Under the pieces are notes generated by a model, which saw only the letters and a program-made list of their open reading frames with translations, was not told the DNA's origin and made no database searches. From the NCBI RefSeq assembly GCF_001559075.2, contig NZ_CP014015.2:3348001-3412000 (forward strand): DNA of 64,000 bases. The letters are read 5' to 3'. The translations under genes were made by a program, and so were the position numbers. The stretch comes from Citrobacter amalonaticus (lineage in GTDB: Bacteria; Pseudomonadota; Gammaproteobacteria; Enterobacterales; Enterobacteriaceae). Below, one piece after another: positions 24,851-34,696 of this stretch. Each line of letters starts with the position of its first letter. Within the stretch, counting starts at the first letter, position 1.

Positions 24851-25054
24851 ATGGGTGAGATTAGTATTACCAAACTGCTGGTGGTGGCCGCACTGGTCGT
24901 TCTGCTGTTTGGTACCAAGAAGTTACGTACACTGGGTGGAGACCTGGGCACGGCGATTAAGGGCTTCAAGAAAGCAATGAATGATGAAGATGCGGGCGCG
25001 AAAAAAGACGCAGACGGCAGCATTCAGGCTGAGAAACTCTCTCATAAAGAGTAA
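24851..25054 (+). CDS. tatE: Twin-arginine translocase component TatE
   Basis: 67 residues. One membrane helix (about 5-21), a hinge with FGTKKLR, then an amphipathic helix, as in TatA. It can take part in TatABC pore assembly and partly replace TatA. Encoded alone, away from tatABCD. AAGAAGGT precedes the ATG. A bidirectional terminator follows. Confidence 0.96.
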   Translation: MGEISITKLLVVAALVVLLFGTKKLRTLGGDLGTAIKGFKKAMNDEDAGAKKDADGSIQAEKLSHKE

Positions 25055-25093
25055 TATCCGGAGCTAAACGCCTGGCCGTTTTACCCTGATGAG

Positions 25094-25121
25094 AAAAAAC
25101 CCGCGATTAAGCGGGTTTTTT
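25094..25121. terminator. Bidirectional terminator between tatE and lipA
   Basis: AAAAAACCCGC, a six-base loop, then GCGGGTTTTTT: T tracts on both strands for two converging genes. Confidence 0.9.
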
Positions 25122-25151
25122 ATGGGCGAAATGTAAGTATTTATTTCGAAA

Positions 25152-26117
25152 TTACTTCACTTCCATCCCTTTCGCCTGCAGGTCAGCATGGTAAGACGAA
25201 CGGACGAACGGTCCGCAGGCAGCATGGGTAAAGCCCATCGCGATGGCTTCTGCTTTCATCTCTTCAAATTCATCCGGGCTGACATAGCGCTGAACGGGCA
25301 GGTGGTGACGGCTCGGCTGCAGATATTGTCCCAGCGTCAGCATGGTCACGCCATGACGACGCAGATCGCGCATCACTTCAATGATTTCCGCATTCGTCTC
25401 ACCGAGACCCACCATCAGACCAGATTTGGTCGGGATCTCCGGATGCGCTTCTTTAAAGCGTTCCAGTAATTTGAGCGACCAGTTGTAGTCAGCGCCTGGG
25501 CGAACCTGACGATAAATACGAGGCACGTTTTCAAGGTTATGGTTGAAAACGTCCGGCGGAGTGGCGGTCAGAATCTCCAGGGCGCGATCCATACGACCGC
25601 GGAAGTCGGGGACCAGCGTTTCAATCTTAATCGTAGGGCTTTTCTCACGAATAGCGGCAATGCAATCGGCAAAGTGCTGAGCGCCGCCGTCACGCAGGTC
25701 ATCACGGTCAACAGAAGTGATAACGACATAGCGCAGAGCCATGTCGGCAATCGTTTGTGCCAGCTTAACCGGTTCGTTGGCGTCCGGCGCCACAGGGCGG
25801 CCGTGGGCCACATCACAGAACGGGCAGCGACGGGTACAAATGGCGCCGAGGATCATAAACGTGGCGGTACCGTGGTTGAAACACTCCGCCAGGTTTGGGC
25901 AAGAGGCTTCTTCACAAACAGAATGCAGGCCATTCTTACGCATTGCTGCTTTGATGCCCTGGATACGAGTGGAGTCCGCTGGAAGCTTAATTTTCATCCA
26001 TTCCGGCTTGCGCAGCAGGGCTTCGCGCTCTGTCGCCACATTTTTGACCGGGATAAGGGCCATCTTATCGGCATCGCGGTATTTAACACCGCGTTCCATC
26101 ACAATGGGTTTACTCAT
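25152..26117 (-). CDS. lipA: Lipoyl synthase LipA
   Basis: 321 residues, a radical SAM enzyme that inserts two sulfurs into octanoyl groups on lipoyl domains. The auxiliary cluster is C68, C73, C79 (CEEASCPNLAEC) and the SAM cluster is C94, C98, C101 (CTRRCPFC). The C-terminal serine-containing RSSYHAD that also ligates the auxiliary cluster is present. Works after LipB, encoded 1.5 kb away on the same strand. The start MSKPIVMERG matches the family. Confidence 0.97.
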   Translation of the reverse strand: MSKPIVMERGVKYRDADKMALIPVKNVATEREALLRKPEWMKIKLPADSTRIQGIKAAMRKNGLHSVCEEASCPNLAECFNHGTATFMILGAICTRRCPFCDVAHGRPVAPDANEPVKLAQTIADMALRYVVITSVDRDDLRDGGAQHFADCIAAIREKSPTIKIETLVPDFRGRMDRALEILTATPPDVFNHNLENVPRIYRQVRPGADYNWSLKLLERFKEAHPEIPTKSGLMVGLGETNAEIIEVMRDLRRHGVTMLTLGQYLQPSRHHLPVQRYVSPDEFEEMKAEAIAMGFTHAACGPFVRSSYHADLQAKGMEVK

Positions 26118-26325
26118 AGCGTGCGTGTTCCAGTTGCGAATAACGAGGGAAAGCGTTTCAATTCAAGGGAATGTTGTATTTATCAACTATTTTTGAATTA
26201 ACAACACGCAGTATATCATTGAAACGGGCCTGAAAGCAGCCTGAGTGGCCGGCAAAATGTAAAATAGTTGTTGTTTTGTGCCATTTGCCTGACATCAGTT
26301 TTGACCTGGTCGCAACATTTCTTTT

Positions 26326-27279
26326 TCAGAAGGCGTCGCGGATCACTGTGATGACGTTCTCCAGTACTGGATCGCGTAAGCTTAGCTTGTTGTAATGCAG
26401 TGAGAAGTCGATTTTCTCATGGTTCAGGGATGGATGAGGGATCCGCTGAAGCGGCCAGCAGTGGCTGAACAGCGTGAAGAAGCGGGCGGGCATAATACCC
26501 ACCAGATCGCTGTGGGCGATGAGTGATGCCAGCGTAAAAATGTTGTAGCTGCTAAAGCTGATTTGCCGATCGGGGAACAGTTCCTGGATACGTTGGCGCA
26601 GGAGCGTGAAGCTTTGTCCTTCGATCATCAGCAGACTATGTTCAGCGTCATCGAGGGCTTCAGGGGTCACGGCACGCGTCAGAGAAGGGTGGTTCTGGCG
26701 GCAGACCAGTTCGATTTTGTCAGAAAACAGAACATGGTTCTCTACTGCGCGGTTGCTGTAGAGGTGGTTATCAATAATCAAATCGCTCTGAAACTGACTG
26801 AGTTGCGTTTCGGCATCATGGACGGGAATGTTACGCAGGTGCAGTTGCGGATGGCTTGTTTTGATGGCGTGATAAATTGTCGGCATGACCAGCGCCCCGA
26901 TAGACGGTGTGGTCCCGATAGTAATCGTCCGTTGTTTATCGTAACTGCCGGTGAGATCCAGCGCGCCGAGAATGGATTCCAGCCCCTGGCTGATATACTC
27001 ATGCAGATGGGTGGCATACGTCGTGGGCGTCACCCCCTGGCCTTTTCGAATAAACAGGGGATCAGGAAATATTGTGCGCAGTTTCTGAATGGACTGGCTG
27101 ATCGCTGAGGGAGTCAGATTGAGAATTTTCGCGGCGTTGACGATTCCTTTATGAACATAAACAGCTTCAAAAATAGTCAGCAGGTTCAGGTCGATATTTC
27201 TCAGCGTTCTGAAAATTTGCGGTTTATCTTCGGGTCGATGTTCGTAGAAATGTCCTTTCGGCTTACTATTTTCACTCAC
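26326..27279 (-). CDS. ybeF: LysR-type regulator YbeF
   Basis: 317 residues. A winged helix at about 27-90 (NLLTIFEAVYVHKGIVNAAK and LTPSAISQSIQKLR) and a substrate-binding domain after residue 110. It always lies between lipA and lipB in enterobacteria, but its targets and ligand are not known to me, so a link to lipoate is only suggested by position. The ATG at 27279 is preceded by GTTAGAACGTG with weak ribosome complement. Confidence 0.92.
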   Translation of the reverse strand: MSENSKPKGHFYEHRPEDKPQIFRTLRNIDLNLLTIFEAVYVHKGIVNAAKILNLTPSAISQSIQKLRTIFPDPLFIRKGQGVTPTTYATHLHEYISQGLESILGALDLTGSYDKQRTITIGTTPSIGALVMPTIYHAIKTSHPQLHLRNIPVHDAETQLSQFQSDLIIDNHLYSNRAVENHVLFSDKIELVCRQNHPSLTRAVTPEALDDAEHSLLMIEGQSFTLLRQRIQELFPDRQISFSSYNIFTLASLIAHSDLVGIMPARFFTLFSHCWPLQRIPHPSLNHEKIDFSLHYNKLSLRDPVLENVITVIRDAF

Positions 27280-27538
27280 GTTCTAACTCCAATTTAATTC
27301 ACATTATAAATAATAGTGATGCTTGTATTTGTTGTAAGCATGCTTTTTGCACCACTATTGTTCATCTCGCGGTATCGATAACCTTTTTATGGCAATTGAT
27401 TGAAGGTTTAACGTTTGTATAAAGAAAAATCCTACGTCGATTTTTATGACGGAGTAAACTCGTTAAAAATTCAAGCTAAGACAGACAGAAAATATAGAAA
27501 CCAGGAGACATTGTAAAGCATTTGAACCGGAAGGGTGA

Positions 27539-27566
27539 CAATGGCCCGCGATTTTTTGGGCCATTG
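27539..27566. terminator. Hairpin after lipB
   Basis: CAATGGCCC and GGGCCATTG form a perfect 9-base-pair stem with a 10-base loop, 12 bases from the lipB stop. No T tract follows it on the minus strand. Confidence 0.45.
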
Positions 27567-27577
27567 CATTCAATAAG

Positions 27578-28219
27578 TTAAGCAGGAATATATTCGTAAG
27601 GGGGATTATTTAGCAGTGCTAAAATATTGGCTAATAATCGTGGTTGGATATTATCTGTCGTGGCCTGGTTATCCCATTGAGATATTTTTGCCATTTCCAT
27701 ACCGGCATAGCCGCAGGGATTAATTCGTAAGAAAGGCGAGAGATCCATATTAACGTTTAATGCCAGTCCATGGAATGAGCAACCGCGGCGAATACGCAAA
27801 CCGAGGGAACATATTTTCTTTTCACCGACATAAACGCCAGGGGCATCTGCACGCGGATGAGCGTCAATATCCAGCTCAGCCAGAGTATTTACGACAGTCT
27901 GTTCCAGCAACGTAACCAATTCCCGCACGCCCAGTTTACGTCGCTTCAGGTTCAACAGAACGTACATGATCTGTTGGCCTGGTCCATGGTAAGTCACCTG
28001 CCCACCGCGATCGCTTTGAATGACCGGAATATCACCGGGCATTAAAACATGTTCCGCTTTCCCTGCCTGACCCTGGGTGAAAACCGGATAGTGCTCAACC
28101 AGCCAGATTTCATCGGGAGTCTGTTCATCGCGGGTGTTGGTAAAGTCGTGCATGGCCTGGGAGACGGGTTCGTAGGGTTGAAGACCGAGCTGGCGGACCA
28201 GTATTTTATCCTGAGACAA
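27578..28219 (-). CDS. lipB: Octanoyl-ACP:protein octanoyltransferase LipB
   Basis: 213 residues. Moves octanoate from acyl carrier protein to lipoyl domains for LipA. K135 (GEKKICS) and C169 (INPCGYAG) form the catalytic dyad, and RGGQVTYHGPGQ is the conserved binding loop. It starts with TTG: the frame begins TTG TCT CAG GAT, with GGAG eight bases upstream, and length fits exactly. An out-of-frame ATG overlaps the ribosome site and is not used. Rare start codons of this kind often keep expression low. Confidence 0.95.
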   Translation of the reverse strand: MSQDKILVRQLGLQPYEPVSQAMHDFTNTRDEQTPDEIWLVEHYPVFTQGQAGKAEHVLMPGDIPVIQSDRGGQVTYHGPGQQIMYVLLNLKRRKLGVRELVTLLEQTVVNTLAELDIDAHPRADAPGVYVGEKKICSLGLRIRRGCSFHGLALNVNMDLSPFLRINPCGYAGMEMAKISQWDNQATTDNIQPRLLANILALLNNPPYEYIPA

Positions 28220-28321
28220 AACAGCATCTCCGTAGAGAAGTAATCAATGGGGGAGGGAAGTATATCACAGAGAAGAGGAGGCGAGGTGGGCACCCGAACA
28301 TGGTCGGGGCCCGAACCTGTA

Positions 28322-28585
28322 TTACAGAACCATACGGACGATTTCGATGTTACCGAGTTCTTCGTACAGCGTTTCAACCTGCTCAATATGGGTCGCGTTG
28401 ATGGTAATCGAGACCGAGTGGTAATTGCCTTTGCTGCTGGGTTTTACCGTCGGAGAGTAATCACCTGGCGCATGGCGCTGTACCACTTCAACCACCTGTT
28501 CAACCAGCTCAGGTAACGCCTGCCCCATAACTTTGTAAGTAAAAGGAGTAGGGAATTCAAGCAGTTCGTTAAGTTTGGTTTTCAT
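28322..28585 (-). CDS. ybeD: YbeD, DUF493 regulatory-fold protein
   Basis: 87 residues of the UPF0250/DUF493 family with an ACT-like fold, of unestablished function. Conserved stretch KVMGQALPELVEQVVEVVQRH in the first half. It lies between dacA and lipB in enterobacteria, with 102 bases to lipB, and may be cotranscribed with lipB. Confidence 0.94.
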   Translation of the reverse strand: MKTKLNELLEFPTPFTYKVMGQALPELVEQVVEVVQRHAPGDYSPTVKPSSKGNYHSVSITINATHIEQVETLYEELGNIEIVRMVL

Positions 28586-28615
28586 GTCAGCTCCGGCGTA
28601 ACGTAAATAAATAAC

Positions 28616-28639
28616 AACTCCCGCCAGAGGGCGGGAGTT
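28616..28639 (-). terminator. Terminator after dacA
   Basis: AACTCCCGCC-AGAG-GGCGGGAGTT, a perfect 10-base-pair stem between dacA and ybeD, followed on the minus strand by GTTATTTATTT. Confidence 0.75.
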
Positions 28640-28692
28640 TTACTGATGCTTAGTATATGGGGATGGAAATCACACTTTCAAGTGTTCAATTT

Positions 28693-29904
28693 TTAACCAA
28701 ACCAGTGATGGAACATTAACTTAATGTAATCAATGATTTTGCTGAAGAAGTTACCTTCCGGGATTTCCTGCAGCACGACCAGAGGGCGCTGCTCAATGGT
28801 TTTACCGTCAAGCTGGAAGTTGATGGTACCGACCACCTGATTTTTCTGCAGCGGCGCATGCAGCTCCGTGCTGTTCAGTACATAGCTGGCTTTCAGGTCT
28901 TTCATACGGCCACGCGGAATGGTCAGATACACATCTTTATCAACCCCTAAGGAGGCGCGATCGGTATCACCAAACCAGGACGGTTCAGACGCGAACTCTT
29001 TGCCTGCTTTCAGCGGGTTAACCGTTTCGAAGAAACGGAAGCCCCAGGTCAGCAGCTTTTTACTTTCTGTTTCACGCCCTTTATAGGTGCGCCCGCCCAT
29101 GACGGCGGAGATCAAACGCATCTGACCTTCGGTCGCCGAGGCCACCAGGTTGTAGCCTGCTTTATCGGTATGACCGGTCTTGATGCCATCGACTTTCAGG
29201 CTGTTGTCCCACAGCAAACCGTTACGGTTCAACTGACGGATGCCGTTAAAGGTGAACTCTTTTTCTTTGTAGACGGAGTATTCGTTAGGAACGTCGCGGA
29301 TTAACGCCTGGCCAATCAGCGCCATATCACGAGCGGAGCTGTACTGACCGTCGGCATCCAGACCGTGAACCGTCTGGAAATGGGTGTTTTTCAGACCCAA
29401 CGCGTTCACATAGCTGTTCATCAGACCGACAAACGCATCCTGACTACCAGCCGCAAAGTCAGCCATCGCGACGCAGGCGTCGTTACCAGACTGCAGGTTA
29501 ATCCCGCGAATCAGCTGCGATACCGGAACCTGCATGCCCGGCTTCAGGAACATCAGCGATGAACCTTTAAAGACCGGATTACCCGTGGCCCATGCATCAT
29601 TACCGATAGTGACCAGATCCGTCTCTTTAAACTTGCCCGCTTTCATTGCCTGACCGATAACGTAACTGGTCATCATTTTGGTCAGACTGGCCGGGTCGCG
29701 ACGCGTATCGGCGTTTTGTTCCGCCAGCACTTTACCGGAGTTATAGTCAATGAGGATGTAGGACTCCGCGTCGATCTGCGGAACACCCGGGATCATGGTT
29801 TTGATATTCAGGTCATCGGCATGCGCGCCTGAAATAGCGGCTGTACAAAGAGCCGTGGTGAGCGCCATGCGCTGCAGGAAACGAGCGGAAAAAGTGGTCT
29901 TCAT
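28693..29904 (-). CDS. dacA: D-alanyl-D-alanine carboxypeptidase DacA (PBP5)
   Basis: 403 residues. Periplasmic PBP5 trims the terminal D-alanine from peptidoglycan and helps fix cell shape. Signal peptide 1-29 (GAHA before DDLN). Active-site motifs: SLTK with S73 and K76, SGN at 139-141, KTG at 242-244. The C-terminal amphipathic helix (FFSKIIDYIKLMFHHWFG) anchors it to the outer face of the inner membrane. The start MKTTFSAR fits the family; the frame extends upstream to 30018 through promoter sequence. A terminator lies downstream. Confidence 0.97.
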   Translation of the reverse strand: MKTTFSARFLQRMALTTALCTAAISGAHADDLNIKTMIPGVPQIDAESYILIDYNSGKVLAEQNADTRRDPASLTKMMTSYVIGQAMKAGKFKETDLVTIGNDAWATGNPVFKGSSLMFLKPGMQVPVSQLIRGINLQSGNDACVAMADFAAGSQDAFVGLMNSYVNALGLKNTHFQTVHGLDADGQYSSARDMALIGQALIRDVPNEYSVYKEKEFTFNGIRQLNRNGLLWDNSLKVDGIKTGHTDKAGYNLVASATEGQMRLISAVMGGRTYKGRETESKKLLTWGFRFFETVNPLKAGKEFASEPSWFGDTDRASLGVDKDVYLTIPRGRMKDLKASYVLNSTELHAPLQKNQVVGTINFQLDGKTIEQRPLVVLQEIPEGNFFSKIIDYIKLMFHHWFG

Positions 29905-30053
29905 GGTCTGAACTACGACGTCCGTGATGGAATTAAAAAAAAGTGCCCTACTATAGCAAATGCAATACCGGCAGGCATCTGACTTTCCGCATGACTTTGT
30001 TAACGTTGTTAACGTCATTTACAGAAATTGACACTTCAGATGCCCTTGTTACG

Positions 30054-31169
30054 TTACTGTGCGCCGGTAATGAAGGACTGTAATTGGGCTTCAGATTGTA
30101 AGCGCTGCTGTAGCGCACTGGCCTGGGCTTTACTGGCGAACGGCCCGAGCTGAATACGCCACACGGCGCCGTTCTGCGTGACGCGTCCCGGTACGCCAAA
30201 CTGCTGGCCTAAGCGCTGCTGATACTGTTGGGCACGCCCCTGATCGCTTACCGCACCAACCTGGACTACGTAACTGCCGCTGGCGGAAGCGGCGGCAGGC
30301 GCAGTCGTCGCGGCGGGTGTTGCTGCCGGTGTACTGACTGGCGCGCTAACGGGAGCCGCAGTCGTGGGCTGTGGCGCTGGTGTCGGTTCACTGCCTTCCA
30401 GTACGCCGGCAGCCAGGGTTGTCGGGGCACCGAGGAACCCACTACTCTGAACCGGTGCGCCGGCATTATCTTCACTTTGCAGCGTGGAATTGCTGATGGC
30501 GCGAACGTCACCCTGAGGCTGCATCGCTTCCGGTGCGGAGGAGACGCTGCCCATGCCGCCGCTCAGATCCGGACGTGAGGGCAGGGCATAAGTCTGTTTG
30601 GCCACCGTGGTACAGGCCATACCCGGACCAGATAAGGAACCATCCTGCGCGACAATAATCGGGTCGATACGCACTTTGGTGTTATTGGAGGTGTTCAGAC
30701 GGTCAGCGGCGGCACGCGACAGTGAAATCACGCGATCGTTGCCATAGGGACCGCGATCGTTAATGCGCACCACGATCATCCGTCCATTGGCGAGGTTAGT
30801 GATCCGCGCATAGCTCGGGATCGGTAACGTCGGATGCGCCGCGGTGAGCTGCATAGGATCGAACGCTTCGCCTGAGGCGGTCAGATTGCTGCCGGGCTCG
30901 GCATCGTAAATCGCCGCGAACCCTGCCTGACTAAAGCGCGAGGCATCCTGCACTATCTTGTAGCTCTTACCGTCTCGCTGGTAATCCTGATTAGCGGTTG
31001 GGTTGAGCGGTTCAAAACGCGGATCGGCTCCGCTGATTTCAACGACGGGCCCATTACATACCGCTGGCTGCGGCGCGACGGTGTTCTGTTGCTGACCATC
31101 ATCACTCGTACATGCCGCGAGCAGCATAATTCCTGCTACGACGCAGACTCCAGGCAACTGCTTACGCAT
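30054..31169 (-). CDS. rlpA: Septal-ring lipoprotein RlpA (lytic transglycosylase-like)
   Basis: 371 residues. Lipoprotein signal with lipobox LLAAC, the lipidated residue being C20. A double-psi beta-barrel domain (about 80-175, with the PYARITNLANGRMIVVRIND region) and a C-terminal SPOR domain (about 295-371, QVGAVSDQGRAQQYQQRLG) that binds denuded glycan at the septum. The middle is a low-complexity linker of A, T, P and S. In some species RlpA is a transglycosylase; in E. coli it is not clearly active. It follows rodA by 10 bases. Confidence 0.95.
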   Translation of the reverse strand: MRKQLPGVCVVAGIMLLAACTSDDGQQQNTVAPQPAVCNGPVVEISGADPRFEPLNPTANQDYQRDGKSYKIVQDASRFSQAGFAAIYDAEPGSNLTASGEAFDPMQLTAAHPTLPIPSYARITNLANGRMIVVRINDRGPYGNDRVISLSRAAADRLNTSNNTKVRIDPIIVAQDGSLSGPGMACTTVAKQTYALPSRPDLSGGMGSVSSAPEAMQPQGDVRAISNSTLQSEDNAGAPVQSSGFLGAPTTLAAGVLEGSEPTPAPQPTTAAPVSAPVSTPAATPAATTAPAAASASGSYVVQVGAVSDQGRAQQYQQRLGQQFGVPGRVTQNGAVWRIQLGPFASKAQASALQQRLQSEAQLQSFITGAQ

Positions 31170-31179
31170 TGCGCACCCC

Positions 31180-32292
31180 TTACACGCTTTTCGATAACAT
31201 TTTTCTGTGGGTGTGGATCGACATGACAATCCCGAACCCGGCCATCAACACGATCAGTGCTGAGCCTCCGTAACTGACCAACGGAAGCGGAACGCCTACG
31301 ACAGGCAGAATTCCACTCACCATACCAATATTAACGAAGACATAAACGAATAAAATCAACATTAAGCCACCGGCCATCACGCGACCAAAGGTGGTTTGCG
31401 CGTGGGCGGCAATCCACAGGCCACGCATAATCAGCAGTATATACAGCGCCAGCAGGATCAGTATCCCAATCAGGCCAAGCTCTTCCGCCAGGACGGCGAA
31501 GATAAAGTCGGTGTGGCGTTCGGGCAAAAATTCGAGTTGCGACTGGGTACCGTGTAACCACCCCTTGCCGCTCAGACCGCCGGAACCAATTGCAATTTTA
31601 GACTGAATGATGTGATAACCGGCGCCCAACGGGTCGGTTTCCGGGTCAAGTAACATCATCACACGCTGACGCTGATAATCGTGCATCAGGAAGAACCACA
31701 GGATCGGGATGAACGCCGCGACCAGCAACACAGCGACGCCAATTAAACGCCAGCTCAGACCCGAGAGGAACAGTACGAACAGCCCGGAAAGCGCGACCAG
31801 AATCGAGGTCCCGAGGTCAGGCTGCGCCGCCACCAGCAGCGTCGGCATAAAAATCAGCACCAGCGCGATGGCTGTGTTCTTCAGGGAGGGCGGACAGACG
31901 TCGCGGTTGATAAAGCGTGCGACCATCAGAGGCACCGCGATTTTGGCGATTTCAGAAGGCTGAAAACGCACGATGCCGAGATCCAGCCAGCGCTGCGCGC
32001 CTTTGGATATCGCCCCAAAGGCATCGACCGCCACCAGCAAAATAATACAGAAAATATAGAGATACGGCGCCCAGCCTTCATAGACGCGCGGCGGGATCTG
32101 CGCCATGACCACCATGATCACCAGACCCATCGCAATCTGACCGACTTTACGCTCCATCATGCCAATGTCCTGGCCGCTGGCGCTCCAGATAACCAGTGAG
32201 CTGTAAACCAACAGCGCCAGCAAAATCAGTAACATGGTGGGATCAATATGGATTTTATCCCAGAATGTTTTTTTGTTCGGATTATCCGTCAT
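31180..32292 (-). CDS. mrdB: Peptidoglycan glycosyltransferase RodA (MrdB)
   Basis: 370 residues with about ten membrane helices, SEDS family. It polymerises glycan strands along the cell side wall with PBP2 (MrdA). The family signatures GISGKGWLHGTQSQLEFLPE (with the variant GGLSGKGW here) and TDFIFAVLAEELG are present. The start lies two bases from the mrdA stop, so both are coupled. Confidence 0.96.
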   Translation of the reverse strand: MTDNPNKKTFWDKIHIDPTMLLILLALLVYSSLVIWSASGQDIGMMERKVGQIAMGLVIMVVMAQIPPRVYEGWAPYLYIFCIILLVAVDAFGAISKGAQRWLDLGIVRFQPSEIAKIAVPLMVARFINRDVCPPSLKNTAIALVLIFMPTLLVAAQPDLGTSILVALSGLFVLFLSGLSWRLIGVAVLLVAAFIPILWFFLMHDYQRQRVMMLLDPETDPLGAGYHIIQSKIAIGSGGLSGKGWLHGTQSQLEFLPERHTDFIFAVLAEELGLIGILILLALYILLIMRGLWIAAHAQTTFGRVMAGGLMLILFVYVFVNIGMVSGILPVVGVPLPLVSYGGSALIVLMAGFGIVMSIHTHRKMLSKSV

Positions 32293-32294
32293 GG

Positions 32295-34196
32295 TTATTG
32301 ATCCTCCGCCGCTGCAACCGCCGGGTTTTCCGCTGGCAGATCGGTGTTGTTATCGCCCAACATGATGTGGTCAAGAATCTGACGCATAATGGTCCCCACT
32401 GCCGGGCCCGCCCCTCCGTTTTCCAGGATGATGGCGACGGCCACCTGCGGGTTGTTATACGGTGCAAATGCGGTCATCAGTTTATGGTCACGTAGACGCT
32501 CGGCAATTTTATGCGCGTTATAGGTTTCATTGGCTTTCAGGCCAAAGACCTGTGCGGTACCGGATTTAGCGGCAATTTTATACGGCGCGCTGGCAAAATA
32601 TTTATGCGCGGTCCCGTTGCCACGGTTGGCGACGCCATACATGCCGTCTTTCGCCAGTTCCCAGTAGCCAGAGTGAATATCGCCGACCGGTGGCTCCTGC
32701 GGTTGTACCCAGGGAACTTTCTTGCCGTTTTCTGCGGTACTCATCAGCAGATGAGGCACCTTCACGACGCCATCGTTAATCAAAATCATCAACGCCTTAC
32801 TCATCTGAATCGGCGTTGCCGTCCAGTAGCCCTGACCGATGCCGACCGGAATGGTATCGCCCTGATACCAGGGTTTTTTAAAGCGTTTGAGCTTCCATTC
32901 GCGGGTAGGCATGTTGCCGGAACGCTCTTCCGCCAGGTCGATACCGGTATAGTGACCGTAACCGAATTTGCCCATCCACTCGGAGAGGCGGTCGATCCCC
33001 ATGTCATAAGCGACCTGATAGAAGAAGGTATCTGCCGATTCTTCCAGCGATTTAGTCACGTTCAGGTGTCCGTGCCCCCATTTCTTCCAGTCACGGTAGC
33101 GTTTTTCTGAGCCTGGTAACTGCCACCAGCCAGGGTCAAACAGGCTGGTATTACGGGTGATAACGCCCGCGCTTAATGCAGATACGGCGACATACGGTTT
33201 CACCGTCGACGCCGGCGGATACACCCCCTGCGTTGCGCGGTTGACCAGCGGCGTGTTTGGATCGTTAAGCAAACCGGAATAGTCTTTACTGGAGATACCG
33301 TCGACGAACAGGTTCGGGTCGTAGCTTGGCATTGAAACCAGCGCCAGCACGCCGCCAGTGCGCGGGTCGGTGACCACCACGGCAGCACGGCTACCGGCCA
33401 GCAGCGTCTCAATATACTGCTGCAGTTTGAGATCCAGCGTCAGGTAGATGTCGTGTCCGGCCTGCGGGGGAACCTCTTTGAGCTGGCGGATGACGCGGCC
33501 ACGGTTGTTGACTTCGACTTCCTCGTAGCCGGTTTGACCGTGCAGCACATCTTCGTAGTAGCGCTCAATCCCCAGTTTTCCGATGTCATGCGTCGCGGCG
33601 TAGTTAGCCAGTTTGCCGTCTTTATCCAGTCGCTCAACGTCTTTATCGTTAATTTTCGACACGTAGCCAATGACGTGGGTGAGCGCGGAACCGTACGGGT
33701 AGAACCGGCGCTTATAACCTTTCACTTCCACACCCGGGAAGCGGTACTGGTTCACGGCAAAACGCGCAACCTGCACTTCGGTGAGGTTGGTTTTGACGGG
33801 AATAGAGGTAAAGCGGTGGGAACGTGCGCGCTCTTTCTTGAAGGCGGCAATATCATCATCGCTCAGATCGACGACGCTGCGCAGGGCATCCAGCGTTTGC
33901 TGCACGTTGTCGACCTTCTCGGGCATCATTTCGATCTGGTAAATGGTGCGGTTCAGGGCGAGTGGAATACCGTTACGGTCATAGATGATGCCGCGACTGG
34001 GGGCGATGGGCACCAGCTTAATCCGGTTTTCATTCGAGCGAGTCTGGTAATCGGTAAAACGGACAATCTGCAGATTATACAGGTTGGCGATAAGCACGCC
34101 GGTGAGCAGTAAAATACCCAAAAAAGCGACCAGCGCCCGGCGCACAAATAGCGCGGACTCAGCCGTATAGTCGCGAAAAGAATTCTGTAATTTCAT
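32295..34196 (-). CDS. mrdA: Penicillin-binding protein 2 MrdA
   Basis: 633 residues, the E. coli length. One N-terminal membrane helix (about 17-39), a class-B pedestal domain, then a transpeptidase domain with STVK (S330), SAD and KSGTAQV motifs. It crosslinks peptidoglycan during elongation in complex with RodA and MreC, and is the target of mecillinam. The mrdA-mrdB-rlpA-dacA order is conserved. Confidence 0.97.
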   Translation of the reverse strand: MKLQNSFRDYTAESALFVRRALVAFLGILLLTGVLIANLYNLQIVRFTDYQTRSNENRIKLVPIAPSRGIIYDRNGIPLALNRTIYQIEMMPEKVDNVQQTLDALRSVVDLSDDDIAAFKKERARSHRFTSIPVKTNLTEVQVARFAVNQYRFPGVEVKGYKRRFYPYGSALTHVIGYVSKINDKDVERLDKDGKLANYAATHDIGKLGIERYYEDVLHGQTGYEEVEVNNRGRVIRQLKEVPPQAGHDIYLTLDLKLQQYIETLLAGSRAAVVVTDPRTGGVLALVSMPSYDPNLFVDGISSKDYSGLLNDPNTPLVNRATQGVYPPASTVKPYVAVSALSAGVITRNTSLFDPGWWQLPGSEKRYRDWKKWGHGHLNVTKSLEESADTFFYQVAYDMGIDRLSEWMGKFGYGHYTGIDLAEERSGNMPTREWKLKRFKKPWYQGDTIPVGIGQGYWTATPIQMSKALMILINDGVVKVPHLLMSTAENGKKVPWVQPQEPPVGDIHSGYWELAKDGMYGVANRGNGTAHKYFASAPYKIAAKSGTAQVFGLKANETYNAHKIAERLRDHKLMTAFAPYNNPQVAVAIILENGGAGPAVGTIMRQILDHIMLGDNNTDLPAENPAVAAAEDQ

Positions 34197-34225
34197 CCGC
34201 TGCTTAGTCTACTCAAGCTCAGTGA

Positions 34226-34693
34226 TCACTCACGGTGATAAGGGTGATTAGTGGTAATGCTCCACGCCCGATACAGGCTCTCTGCCACCAGCACCCGGAC
34301 AAGCGGATGAGGAAGCGTGAGTGCAGAGAGCGACCAACTTTGTTCTGCCGCCGCTTTGCAGGCAGGGGATAATCCCTCCGGCCCGCCAATTAACAGGCTG
34401 ACATCACGACCGTCCAGTTTCCAGCGTTCCAGTTCGGTCGCCAGTTGCGGCGTGTCCCAGGGTTTACCGGGAATATCCAGGGTGACGATGCGGTTTTTGC
34501 CAGCGGCAGCCAGCATCTGTTCACCCTCTTTGTCGAGAATACGCTTGATATCCGCGTTCTTGCCGCGTTTGCCGGCCGGAATTTCGAACAGCTCAAAAGG
34601 CATGTCTTTGGGAAAACGCCGCAGGTACTCGGTAAAACCGGTTTGTACCCAGTCGGGCATTTTCGTGCCTACCGCGACAAGTTGAAGCTTCAC
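34226..34693 (-). CDS. rlmH: 23S rRNA pseudouridine-1915 N3-methyltransferase RlmH
   Basis: 155 residues of the SPOUT fold. It methylates pseudouridine 1915 in helix 69 of assembled 70S ribosomes. The SAM-binding trefoil knot shows LLIGGPEGLSPACK, and the C-terminus carries ESLYRAWSITTNHPYHRE. It lies 3 bases from rsfS, another ribosome-acting gene. Confidence 0.96.
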   Translation of the reverse strand: MKLQLVAVGTKMPDWVQTGFTEYLRRFPKDMPFELFEIPAGKRGKNADIKRILDKEGEQMLAAAGKNRIVTLDIPGKPWDTPQLATELERWKLDGRDVSLLIGGPEGLSPACKAAAEQSWSLSALTLPHPLVRVLVAESLYRAWSITTNHPYHRE

Positions 34694-34696
34694 GCA